From CAZKVJ01 sp964556225 (lineage in GTDB: Bacteria; Actinomycetota; Acidimicrobiia; Acidimicrobiales; Ilumatobacteraceae), in NCBI GenBank assembly GCA_964556225.1, contig CAZKVJ010000029.1, positions 1-31,760 of the forward strand: 31,760 bases of DNA, given 5' to 3'. Below are positions 23,294 to 30,691 of the stretch, piece after piece. The position numbers and the translations under genes are program-made. Each line of letters opens with the position of its first letter. The stretch's first letter is position 1. Below the pieces are notes generated by a model. It had not been told where the DNA came from and did no database searches. It saw only the letters and a program-made list of their open reading frames with translations.

Positions 23294-24732
23294 GACCCGA
23301 CCTGCGGTGCGGACAGGTCGCCGGCGAGTGGCAGCACCAGCACGAACGTCGCCCCACCGCCGGGCGTCGCTCGTGCCGACACGGACCCACCGTGGGCGCT
23401 CGCCACGGCCGCCGTGATGGCCAGGCCCAGCCCGCTGCCTCCAGCGGCACGCGAGCGCGACGGGTCCGCCCGGTAGAAGCGGTCGAACACCTTGTCGGCG
23501 ATCGCCGGGTCGAGACCGCTGCCGTGATCGGCCACCGCCACCTCCGCCGTGCCGTCGAGGCGGCGCACGCTGACATCGATCGGCGTGCCCGGTGGAGTGT
23601 GGACGCGGGCGTTGGTGAGCACGTTCGCGACTGCCTGCTGGAGGTGGTGGCGATCGCCCTGCACCGTGGCCGCCTCGCCGGCGAAGGAGATGGTCCGGAG
23701 TGGGTCGACCACCCGAGCGTCCTCGACGAGCGCCGCCACCAGCTCCGACAGCTCGACCGCCTCCCGCTGGAGGGGCAGCCCCTCGTCGCTCCTAGCGAGG
23801 AGCAGCAGGTCCTCGACGAGGCGGCTCATCCGCGCCGACTCCTCCTCGATGCGGCCCATGCTGCGGTCGACCTGCTCCGGGGTGTCGCCGCCACGGCGGT
23901 AGAGCTCGGCGTACCCCCGGATGGAGGTGAGGGGAGTGCGCAGCTCGTGCGACGCATCGGCGACGAAGCGGCGCAGCTTGGCCTCGCCGGCCCGCTGGGC
24001 GTCGAAGCTGTCCTGGAGGCGGGCGAGCATCTCGTTCAGGGTCGAGCCGAGCCGTCCCAGCTCGGTCCGCTCGCTCGGGTGCTGAACTCGCTGGCCGAGG
24101 TCGCCGGCGTCGCTGATGGACGCAGCGTCGCGCTCCATGCGCCGCAAGGGCTCGAGCCCGAGGCCGATCAGCAGCCACGCCATCAGGCCCAAGGCGGCGA
24201 GGGTGGCCGCGCTGGCCAGCGCCACGATCCAGGTGACCTGCGCCGTCGTCTCGTCGACGTCGGACATCGGCAGGGCGACCACCAGCGAGCCGTCCAGGGC
24301 GGCGAGCGGCCCGTCCAGGTCGTCGGCGCCGGTCACCTGCACCCGCCAGCGCCGGGGATCGTGCCCGTCGACGGAGTCGACCGTGAACGGCTCGTCGTGG
24401 TCCGTCGTGAGGGGGTCGTCGAGTGCGGGCACGCTGAGCCCGGTCGCCTCTGGATCGACGAACCCGCCGGTCACGAACGCGCCGTCCGGGTCGCGGATCT
24501 CGACGTAGACCTCGCTGAGCGCCACCGGCGTACGACCGGGTTCGTCCGGGCCGGGACGGTTGTCCTGGGTGAGCAGCTCGACGATGGCACGGTACCGGGC
24601 CGCTTCCAGGTCCTCGTCGAGGCGTTCGGTGAGGGAGTCCTGGACGAGGCGGGGGATGACGAGCCCGAGCACCACCAACCCGATGCCGAACGCGGCGACG
24701 GTGAGCAGCGTGAGGCGCAGGCGCAGCGACAT
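23290..24732 (-). CDS. Two-component sensor histidine kinase
   Basis: A 480-residue membrane kinase. TM1 is at about residues 7-30 and an extracytoplasmic sensor domain spans about 31-165. TM2 lies at about 167-192 and is followed by HAMP. The H-box is ASHELRTPLTSIRGY (His262). The N-box is near 379 (NVLTNA), and the glycine boxes are ADHGSGLDP and GGSGLGLAIT. It is expected to autophosphorylate and pass phosphate to the response regulator encoded just upstream. Its ATG overlaps the response-regulator stop by one base, and its own stop overlaps apbE by 4 nt. The sensed signal is unknown; the operon suggests a redox, metal or envelope cue. Confidence 0.95.
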   Translation of the reverse strand: MSLRLRLTLLTVAAFGIGLVVLGLVIPRLVQDSLTERLDEDLEAARYRAIVELLTQDNRPGPDEPGRTPVALSEVYVEIRDPDGAFVTGGFVDPEATGLSVPALDDPLTTDHDEPFTVDSVDGHDPRRWRVQVTGADDLDGPLAALDGSLVVALPMSDVDETTAQVTWIVALASAATLAALGLMAWLLIGLGLEPLRRMERDAASISDAGDLGQRVQHPSERTELGRLGSTLNEMLARLQDSFDAQRAGEAKLRRFVADASHELRTPLTSIRGYAELYRRGGDTPEQVDRSMGRIEEESARMSRLVEDLLLLARSDEGLPLQREAVELSELVAALVEDARVVDPLRTISFAGEAATVQGDRHHLQQAVANVLTNARVHTPPGTPIDVSVRRLDGTAEVAVADHGSGLDPAIADKVFDRFYRADPSRSRAAGGSGLGLAITAAVASAHGGSVSARATPGGGATFVLVLPLAGDLSAPQVGS

Positions 24733-25523
24733 CAGCCGTCTGCCCGCGCCGCCCCCGCCTGGGGTCGGATCGCGTAGCCGACGCCGCGGACGGTCTGGAT
24801 CAGCGGCGGGTGCCCGGTGTCCACCTTGCGGCGGAGGTAGGAGATGTACGTCTCGACGATGTTGCCGTCGCCGCCGAAGTCGTACTCCCAGACGTGGTCG
24901 AGGATCTGGGCCTTGGACAGGACGCGGCGGGGGTTGCGCATCAGGTAGCGGAGCAGCTTGAACTCGGTGGGCGTCAGCTCGATCTGCTCGCCCGCCCGGT
25001 GGACCTCGTGGGTCTCCTCGTCGAGCTCGAGGTCGGCGACCACCAGGCGGTCGGCGGTGAGCTCCGTGTGCGTCCGGCGGAGCACGGCGCGGATGCGGGC
25101 GACGAGCTCGTCCAGGCTGAACGGCTTGGTCAGGTAGTCGTCGCCGCCGATGGTGAGCCCGCGGACCCGGTCCTCGACGGCGTCGCGGGCGGTGAGGAAC
25201 ACGACGGGGGTGCGCAGGCCGCTCTCGGTGAGGCGCTGCTGCACGTCGAAGCCGTCGAGGTCGGGCAGCATGACGTCGAGGACCACGAGGTGGGGCCGGA
25301 AGCGCTCGACCTCGGTGAGCGCGTCGCGACCGGTCTCGGCCGCCGCCACCTCGAAGCCTTCGTAGCGCAGGACGGTGGTCACGAGCTCGCGGATGGCCGG
25401 CTCGTCGTCGACGACCAGCACTCGGGTGGCGGGCGCATCGGTGTTTCGCGAGGTCACGGCCACAGTCAACCAGTCGACGCTGGGGGCCGTCTGGATGCTT
25501 CCTGAGCGCGCGCTGGGCGCCAT
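24732..25523 (-). CDS. OmpR-family response regulator
   Basis: A receiver domain (about residues 34-150) has the acidic pair D39-D40, phosphoacceptor D83 in VVLDVMLPDLDG and K133 in LTKPFS. A winged-helix DNA-binding domain follows, ending in the typical TVRGVGYAIR segment. If started at the ATG of 25523 it has 263 residues with an extra N-terminal stretch of about 30. GTG codons at 25463 or 25457 would give the usual length. The ATG lies one base after the FMN-binding-protein stop (TGAGATG), which favours coupled initiation there. It probably controls the operon it lies in. Confidence 0.93.
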   Translation of the reverse strand: MAPSARSGSIQTAPSVDWLTVAVTSRNTDAPATRVLVVDDEPAIRELVTTVLRYEGFEVAAAETGRDALTEVERFRPHLVVLDVMLPDLDGFDVQQRLTESGLRTPVVFLTARDAVEDRVRGLTIGGDDYLTKPFSLDELVARIRAVLRRTHTELTADRLVVADLELDEETHEVHRAGEQIELTPTEFKLLRYLMRNPRRVLSKAQILDHVWEYDFGGDGNIVETYISYLRRKVDTGHPPLIQTVRGVGYAIRPQAGAARADG

Positions 25524-25524
25524 C

Positions 25525-25983
25525 TCACGCGCCGACCGAGTCGAGGATCGCCTGGAGCGACTGGCGATAGGCGCTCGACGTGTAGGTGGCCCCGCTCACC
25601 GTGTCGATGTCGGCGTCCTGGGCCGCCAGCGTTGCCTCGATGAGCGTCGGGAGCGCCCGCTGGTTGATCGACACGGACCTGGGGTCGTCCGAGGGGTACT
25701 CCAGCACGTCGACGTCGCAGATCGTGCCGTCCGCCGACACCGAGGCGGCCACCTGCACCGGTCCGAACCGGGTGTCGATGCTCGGCCCCTCGACGGTGGT
25801 GCACGTCGTGGCAGTGGCCGCCGCCGTGGTCGTGGTCGACTCGGCGGTCGACCCGGTGGTCGACGACGTGTCGCCGGCGACGGGGGATCCAGGACCGGCC
25901 GGACGGTCCAGGCCCATGAGGAGGGCGCCGGCCGCACCGCCGATCACGAGGGCGGGGAGCGCAGCTCGGGTGAAGGGGGTCAT
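25525..25983 (-). CDS. Membrane-anchored FMN-binding (flavinylated) protein
   Basis: A 152-residue protein with an N-terminal hydrophobic anchor (about 6-24), a Ser/Thr-rich linker (about 33-62) and a C-terminal FMN-binding domain. The flavinylation motif SGATYT lies at residues 130-135; by homology with NqrC/RnfG-type proteins, T135 would carry FMN through a phosphoester bond made by ApbE. The domain thus sits outside the membrane and can act as an electron carrier. The ATG at 25983 is 4 nt after the upstream reductase stop; a longer frame exists but would overlap that gene. Partners are the reductase upstream and ApbE downstream. Confidence 0.9.
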   Translation of the reverse strand: MTPFTRAALPALVIGGAAGALLMGLDRPAGPGSPVAGDTSSTTGSTAESTTTTAAATATTCTTVEGPSIDTRFGPVQVAASVSADGTICDVDVLEYPSDDPRSVSINQRALPTLIEATLAAQDADIDTVSGATYTSSAYRQSLQAILDSVGA

Positions 25984-25987
25984 CGGG

Positions 25988-27388
25988 TCACCACCAGGGT
26001 CGTTCGAAGCGGATGTGCTCAGGGGCCATGCCGGCCGCCCGCAGTCCGGCTCGGGCCGCATGCAGCAGGCGCTCCGGGCCGCACAGCACGGCGGTGCGGC
26101 TGGCGAGGTCGGGGACCAGCCCGCCCAGGACGGGTGCGGCGTAGGGGTCGCGCACCGCCAGCGTCGCCGTCGGGCCGGTCAGGGTGTAGACGGCGCCGCC
26201 TCGCTCGAGCGCCAGCCCACGCAGCTCGTCGAGGTGGACCAGGTCGTCATCGCGGTGGGCCCGGTACAGCACGATGGGCGCGCTGGCCGGCCCGAGGCGC
26301 TCGAGCATCGCCTTCGCGGGGGCGACGCCGACCCCGCCCACGATGAAGAGCACCCGGCGGTCGCCCACCACGTCGGGGGTGCAGGCGCCGTACGGTCCCT
26401 CGATGACCACCTTCGCCCCGACCGGCAGCTGGGTGAACGCCCGGCTGGCGTCGCCCCGGTCCTTCACCGTGAAGCGCAGGCCCTCGGTGGTCGGGGCGGC
26501 CGAGAGCGAGAACGGGTGCGCCTGCCACCACAGGTCCCGTCGCACTGGCCGGAGGAGGACGAACTGGCCAGCGTCGGCGCGCAGGGTGCGCAGGGCCGGT
26601 CCGGCGAGGGTCAGCTCGGTGGTGGCCGGGCCGACCGAACGGCGGGCGACGACCCGCAGCGGCCGCAGCGCCGCCGTCACCGTGCGCCCGACGCGTCCCC
26701 ACAGCACGAGCGCGACCGCCCCGAGGTGGAGGGCGATCCACATCCATCGGGCCAGGACGTCGTCGGCGAAGTCGCCGCCGAGGACGATCTGGTGGGAGAA
26801 GGACAGCGCCAGCGCGCCGTACGCGAGGAGGTGCGCGAAGTACCAGGTCTCGTAGGCGAGGCGTCGACGGATCGACCGCAGCGACGACACGGTGACCACG
26901 CCGATCAGCAGCGCGCCCACGGTGGCCGTGGCCATGTACGGCTGGCGGCCGGTGAGGTCGACGACGGCGGCGGCCACGCCACCGTTCGACCAGGCGACGA
27001 TGCCGGCCACGACGTGGGCGCCGACCAGCACCGCCATCGTCTCGCCGAGGACGCGATGCCACACGAAGAGGCGGTCCAGGCCGAGGCGCTGCTCGAGCGC
27101 TCTCGGCCGAGCGATCAGGACGAGGCCGGCCAGACCACCGAGTGATGCGAGCAGGCCGGTGAGCTGCGTGAGGCTCGTCCACGCCGAGCCCCAGCCGGTC
27201 CACAGGGCGGCGAGGCCGCCGTGGCGGACCCAGATGCCGACGACCACGGCCGTGATCCCGACCGCGGCGGCGGCGATGTCGCTGCCGTTGAGGCGGGTGC
27301 GGACCGGGGTCGGCAGCGGTCGCGCCGGGAGCGTCGGTCGGGCGGTGGGCTGGCGGCTGGCGCTCACGTGCACGGCTGCAGCGTGCAC
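25988..27388 (-). CDS. Ferric-reductase-like transmembrane flavocytochrome
   Basis: A 466-residue protein with an N-terminal b-haem membrane domain and a C-terminal ferredoxin-NADP reductase-type module. About six helices occupy residues 35-232. Haem-ligand pairs are H111/H125 and H186/H199, spaced 14 and 13 residues on two helices. The FAD segment HPFSLSAAP is near 285, the nucleotide-binding GGVGVAPAKAML is near 345, and the LCGPERLL end with a terminal Trp-Trp follows. It should take electrons from cytoplasmic NAD(P)H via FAD and two haems to the outer face, where the FMN-binding protein can accept them. GTG codons at 27373 or 27367 are alternative starts. It is the first gene of the five-gene operon. 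Confidence 0.92.
   Translation of the reverse strand: MHAAAVHVSASRQPTARPTLPARPLPTPVRTRLNGSDIAAAAVGITAVVVGIWVRHGGLAALWTGWGSAWTSLTQLTGLLASLGGLAGLVLIARPRALEQRLGLDRLFVWHRVLGETMAVLVGAHVVAGIVAWSNGGVAAAVVDLTGRQPYMATATVGALLIGVVTVSSLRSIRRRLAYETWYFAHLLAYGALALSFSHQIVLGGDFADDVLARWMWIALHLGAVALVLWGRVGRTVTAALRPLRVVARRSVGPATTELTLAGPALRTLRADAGQFVLLRPVRRDLWWQAHPFSLSAAPTTEGLRFTVKDRGDASRAFTQLPVGAKVVIEGPYGACTPDVVGDRRVLFIVGGVGVAPAKAMLERLGPASAPIVLYRAHRDDDLVHLDELRGLALERGGAVYTLTGPTATLAVRDPYAAPVLGGLVPDLASRTAVLCGPERLLHAARAGLRAAGMAPEHIRFERPWW
27368..27388. promoter_or_regulatory. Candidate operator dyad over the flavocytochrome start
   Basis: GTGCACG and CGTGCAC flank a 7-bp centre containing CTGCAG. The dyad covers the ATG at 27388 and the first codons. 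It could be a regulator site, for example for the operon's own response regulator, or a chance outcome of GC-rich coding sequence. Confidence 0.3.
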
Positions 27389-27404
27389 CGTGTCCCGGAG
27401 CGGG

Positions 27405-27457
27405 CCCTGGGGACGACCTGGGCAGTTCCTGTGCGCGCTGCCGTCGTCCCCTCAGGG
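27405..27457. promoter_or_regulatory. Long intergenic hairpin upstream of the flavin operon
   Basis: CCCTGGGGACGAC (27405-27417) pairs with GTCGTCCCC plus AGGG (27443-27457, with a 2-nt bulge). Inside, GGCAG (27421-27425) pairs with CTGCC (27438-27442) around a 12-nt loop. On the minus strand it lies 17 nt before the flavocytochrome start, so it is in the leader or promoter. It could be an RNA control element, an operator or an old terminator. Confidence 0.45.
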
Positions 27458-27508
27458 TGATGCACCGGCATCGCCGGGCGTGCTGCACTCACTCGAGCAC
27501 GGAGGGGA

Positions 27509-27809
27509 ATGGGACATGGCCATCGTCCCGACGAGTTCGTCGTGGCCGTGCTGACCGCCGCCACGGTGGTGGTCATCGGCGTCGAGCAGGTCATCGTGCT
27601 CGCCATCGTCGCCTCCATCCTGGACCATCTGCGACGCTCGTACCGGCCGTCGAACACTGTGGTGACCGAGGGCCGCGACAGCGGGCTGCACTCGACCCCG
27701 GCCACACCCGAGGCGCGCACCGAGGACGATCGACCTGCTCGGTGCGGATGCGGTCTACGAGACGCTCCCGGACGTGGTCGCCGCTTTCGAGCGGACACGG
27801 CAGGGTTAG
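27509..27809 (+). pseudogene. SulP/STAS anion-transporter remnant
   Basis: Two pieces of a SulP-family permease in different frames. The first (from about 27524) reads RPDEFVVAVLTAATVVVIG..., the last membrane helix and the linker into the STAS domain (DHLRRSYRP, ATPEARTE). The second (27726-27809) reads IDLLGADAVYETLPDVVAAFE and a TAG stop, the C-terminal end of a STAS domain. Nearly all membrane helices and the STAS core are missing. SulP proteins are normally over 500 residues. No IS or integrase is nearby. Confidence 0.8.
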
Positions 27810-27824
27810 CAACGTCGGCCTGCG

Positions 27825-28892
27825 ATGATGGGGCCCGTGGAACGGTCGGATTCGGACGTCACCAACGACGCCGGCGCCGACCTCGGCCGGATGCGCGACT
27901 ACGTGACCAAGGCTCGCTCACGGGCCGGCGAGGTGGCCAGCCGGCTCGCCACTGCGCTCGAGGAGTGGCGCACGACGGTGCCGGCACTCGATGTCGGTGT
28001 GCGGTTCTACGAGCGCGACCGGATCGCGGTCGGCAGTGTGCTCGGCTCGGCGATCGCGTTCCGGCTGTTCTTGTTCTTCGTGCCGCTGACGCTGTTCCTG
28101 ATCGGCCTGCTGAGCCTGGTCGTCGACTTCAGCGTCGAGACGGTGTCCGACGAGGTGGGTTTGAGCCAGAGCGTGAGCGAGGAGATCGCCAACTCACTGT
28201 CCACCGGGGCCACCACCTCGTGGATCGCGATCTTCCTCGGGTTCTGGGGTACCATGTGGGCCGGCCGGTCGCTGGCCAAGGTCCTCATCGCAGTCTCCGC
28301 ACTGTCGTGGCGCCAGGACCGTCCAGCTCGTACCGCCTCGGTGAAGGTCATCGGAGCCGTCATCGGATTGATCGCCGCGCTGATGATCGCGTTCGCGGTC
28401 GTGAATCGCATTCGCATCGCGGCCGGGCCGGCGATCGGCACGACGGCGATCCTCGTGGCGTCGCTGCTGTACGGCGCGGCCTGGTTCTTCGTGAGCCTGG
28501 CGCTGCCCAGGGCGACCCGTGACCCGAGCGCACTGCTGCCGGGAGCGGTGCTGGTGGGGCTCACGGTCGGCGTGCTGCAGTGGTTCACGCAGTTCTACCT
28601 GCCCCATCGCATCAGCGAGTCGTCGGCGGTGTACGGCGCCTTCGGCATCGCCGTGGCCTCGTTGGGCTGGTTCTTCATCCTCGGGCGCACGCTCACGGTG
28701 GCAACGACGATCAACGCCGTGATCTTCGAGCGCTTCGGCAGCATCGCGCTGTTCGTGTTCGGGCTGCCGCTGGTGCGGGCGATCCCGCGCAAGTTCCCGT
28801 CGGTGGCACGCTTCTTCGACCTCGACCGGGTCAGCGACACCGCCTCACCCGTAGGGGGTGATGAGCCGTCGCCGCCGACCTGGCTACGGTGA
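27825..28892 (+). CDS. YihY/BrkB-family inner-membrane protein
   Basis: A 355-residue polytopic membrane protein of the YihY/virulence factor BrkB family. A soluble N-terminus of about 60 residues is followed by about six hydrophobic helices between residues 70 and 315. The segment AFRLFLFFVPLTLFLIG and the later GAFGIAVASLGWFFILG fit the family. The family's function is not established; early naming as ribonuclease BN was wrong. Possible starts are the ATG codons at 27825 and 27828 or the GTG at 27837; GATGAT ends 7 nt before the GTG, in the leaderless layout seen elsewhere. It starts 15 nt after the SulP remnant. Confidence 0.88.
   Translation: MMGPVERSDSDVTNDAGADLGRMRDYVTKARSRAGEVASRLATALEEWRTTVPALDVGVRFYERDRIAVGSVLGSAIAFRLFLFFVPLTLFLIGLLSLVVDFSVETVSDEVGLSQSVSEEIANSLSTGATTSWIAIFLGFWGTMWAGRSLAKVLIAVSALSWRQDRPARTASVKVIGAVIGLIAALMIAFAVVNRIRIAAGPAIGTTAILVASLLYGAAWFFVSLALPRATRDPSALLPGAVLVGLTVGVLQWFTQFYLPHRISESSAVYGAFGIAVASLGWFFILGRTLTVATTINAVIFERFGSIALFVFGLPLVRAIPRKFPSVARFFDLDRVSDTASPVGGDEPSPPTWLR
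28885..28890 (+). promoter_or_regulatory. Probable -10 box of the 28932 lipoprotein gene
   Basis: TACGGT lies at the end of the YihY-type gene. It would give a leader of about 35 nt that includes GGAG (28923-28926), 5 nt before the ATG at 28932. Confidence 0.45.
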
Positions 28893-28931
28893 TCAGGGAC
28901 CGTCCGAACCCCCCGACCCCGAGGAGCACAC

Positions 28932-29363
28932 ATGCGCACCCACCGACTCGTCACCGTCGCCGTCGCCGGCCTGCTGGTGCTGGCCGCCTGTGGTGACGAC
29001 AGCTCCTCCGACGGCACCGAGGCCCCGGCAGCCACCGAGGCTGCGGCCGGCGACGTGTGCACCGCCCGCGAGAACCTGAAGTCGGCGATCACCGACCTGG
29101 GCGACATCAACGTGGTCCAGGACGGCACCGATGCCCTGCGCCAGTACGTCGACCAGGTACAGGCGGCCGTCGACGACCTGAGGACCGCTGCCAAGGACCG
29201 GTACACAGAGGAGACCGCCGCCGTCCAGGACGCGCTCGACCGGGTGAAGACCGCATTGGACGGCGGCGTGTCGGTCGATGCGCTCCGCGAGGCGGCGAGT
29301 GCCGTCGGCGACCTGGTGACGTCGCTCGGCGGGCTCGTCTCGGCCATCGAAGAGGCCTGCTGA
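28932..29363 (+). CDS. Small helical lipoprotein, function unknown
   Basis: A 143-residue exported lipoprotein. The lipobox LAAC places the lipidated Cys at residue 20, followed by a short acidic/Ala-rich linker and an all-helical domain (about 42-143) with regular hydrophobic spacing that suggests a helical bundle or coiled coil. One Cys near the domain start (about 43) and one at the very C-terminus could form a disulfide. GGAG precedes the ATG by 5 nt. The next gene, PPK2, begins 5 nt after the stop, so the two are cotranscribed. I do not recognise a family. Confidence 0.85.
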   Translation: MRTHRLVTVAVAGLLVLAACGDDSSSDGTEAPAATEAAAGDVCTARENLKSAITDLGDINVVQDGTDALRQYVDQVQAAVDDLRTAAKDRYTEETAAVQDALDRVKTALDGGVSVDALREAASAVGDLVTSLGGLVSAIEEAC

Positions 29364-29368
29364 GCCAC

Positions 29369-30211
29369 GTGGCCCACCGCCGCAGCGTCCGCGAGCAGCT
29401 GCGTGTCCGGTCGGGTTCGCGGCTGGATCGGATCGACCCCGGCGGGGTCGTCGCCGGACCGGGCGATCGCGACCGTGCACGCGAGCAGATCGCCGCGCTG
29501 GAGGAAGAGGCCACGACGCTCCACGAGCGGCTCTGGGCCGAGGCCAAAGGAGGTGGGCAGCGGTCGCTCCTGATCGTGCTCCAGGGGACCGACACCTCCG
29601 GCAAGGGTGGAGCGACGAAGGTCGTCGACCGGCTGCTCGACCCGCTCGGGTTCTCGGTGTCGTCGTTCGGCAAGCCGACCGACGAGGAGAAGGCTCACCA
29701 CTACCTCTGGCGGATCGAGCGCCAGCTGCCCGAGCCCGGCCGGGTCCGGCTGTTCGACCGCTCCCACTACGAGTCCGTGCTCGTCGAGCGGGTGCGCCAG
29801 CTGGTGCCCGAGTCGGTCTGGTCCACCCGCTACGACGAGATCAACGAGTGGGAGGCCGATCTCGCCGCCCGCGGGATCACCATGATCAAGTGCATGCTGC
29901 ACATCTCGCGAGACGAGCAACGCCAGCGGTTGCTCGACCGTCTCGACGATCCCACGAAGCACTGGAAGTACAACCCCGGCGACGTCGACGAGCGGGCGCT
30001 GTGGGACGACTACCAGCAGGCCTACCAGGAGGCGCTGGTGCGCTGCTCAACGGACGTGGCGCCCTGGTACGTGATCCCCGCCGACCGGAAGTGGCACCGG
30101 GACTGGCTGATCGCCCACCTCCTGATCGAGACGCTGCGGGAGATGGACCCGCAGTACCCCCCGGCGAGCTTCGACGTCGAGCGCGAGCGGATCCGCGTCG
30201 AAGCCTCTTGA
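29369..30211 (+). CDS. Second PPK2-family polyphosphate:nucleotide phosphotransferase
   Basis: A 280-residue PPK2-family protein. Walker A is G73-T-D-T-S-G-K-G-G. Walker B is LFDRSHYES (Asp about 130). The lid segment contains DDPTKHWKYNPGDVDER. The FSVSSFGKPTDEEKAHHYLWR segment distinguishes it from the PPK2 at 10224 and resembles the branch that includes class III and PPK2-related (AMP/ADP phosphorylating) enzymes. Nucleotide preference cannot be fixed from sequence. The start is GTG at 29369, 5 nt after the lipoprotein stop; the frame is open upstream but overlaps that gene. A hairpin follows the stop. Confidence 0.9.
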   Translation: MAHRRSVREQLRVRSGSRLDRIDPGGVVAGPGDRDRAREQIAALEEEATTLHERLWAEAKGGGQRSLLIVLQGTDTSGKGGATKVVDRLLDPLGFSVSSFGKPTDEEKAHHYLWRIERQLPEPGRVRLFDRSHYESVLVERVRQLVPESVWSTRYDEINEWEADLAARGITMIKCMLHISRDEQRQRLLDRLDDPTKHWKYNPGDVDERALWDDYQQAYQEALVRCSTDVAPWYVIPADRKWHRDWLIAHLLIETLREMDPQYPPASFDVERERIRVEAS

Positions 30212-30235
30212 CGGTCGCGCCGAATGGCGCGTCAA
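30208..30235 (+). terminator. Hairpin at the end of the second PPK2 gene
   Basis: CGCGCC (30216-30221) pairs with GGCGCG (30226-30231) around GAAT, and outer TTGA/TCAA (30208-30211, 30232-30235) can pair with a 4-nt bulge. It starts in the stop codon. There is no T-run, so termination is plausible rather than certain. Confidence 0.4.
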
Positions 30236-30266
30236 TGGACGCTTCCGTTGCACTGGGGGTGCTGCG

Positions 30267-30626
30267 ATGGCGATACCGGAGACACGCGCGTTCGACGATC
30301 CGGACGAGGTGAGGGAGATGCCCTTCGCCCGTGCCGAGGTGGTCAAGATCGGTGGTGGGGAGGTGATGCGGATGACGCTGCAGCCCGGCTGGCGCTGGTC
30401 CGAGCACGCCAAGCCGAGAGCGGGCACCGAGCTCTGCGAGGCGCCGCACTTCACCTACATGGTCTCCGGCCGGCTGCGGGTCCACATGGCCGACGGTACG
30501 GAGTTCGAGCTGCGAGCCGGCCAGGTGAACACGACCCCGCCGGGCCACGACGCCTGGGTGGTGGGCGACGAACCCGTGGTCGGGATCGACTGGGGCGGCG
30601 CCCACGTCTGGGCCACGCCGACCTGA
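30267..30626 (+). CDS. Cupin-domain protein
   Basis: A 119-residue single-domain cupin. The first cupin motif region reads PGWRWSEHAKPRAGT...APHFTYMVSGRLRV, with candidate metal-ligand histidines, and the second reads PPGHDAWVVGDE. There is no signal peptide. Small cupins of this type are common in actinobacteria, and many have no assigned reaction. A GGGGGTG stretch upstream of the ATG may serve as ribosome-binding site. It is followed by the second copy of the 35-nt hairpin and the convergent sulfatase gene. Confidence 0.85.
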   Translation: MAIPETRAFDDPDEVREMPFARAEVVKIGGGEVMRMTLQPGWRWSEHAKPRAGTELCEAPHFTYMVSGRLRVHMADGTEFELRAGQVNTTPPGHDAWVVGDEPVVGIDWGGAHVWATPT

Positions 30627-30644
30627 GCCGCCCGACCGCCTGCC

Positions 30645-30679
30645 CGCGACCGGCGCGCCAGGGTGGCGCGAATGTCGCG
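30645..30679. repeat. Dispersed 35-nt hairpin between convergent genes (copy 2)
   Basis: Inner stem CGCGCCA (30654-30660) / TGGCGCG (30664-30670) with a GGG loop and outer stem CGCGAC (30645-30650) / GTCGCG (30674-30679), separated by a 3x3 internal loop. The core and total length match copy 1 at 3107-3141. It lies between the convergent cupin and sulfatase genes. Confidence 0.8.
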
Positions 30680-30691
30680 GGGTTCGGAGGT

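Noticed and set aside
30235..30312. Short plus-strand ORF (MDASVALG...) before the cupin gene
   Set aside because: It overlaps the cupin start out of frame, has no ribosome-binding site and becomes Arg-rich as GC shadows do.
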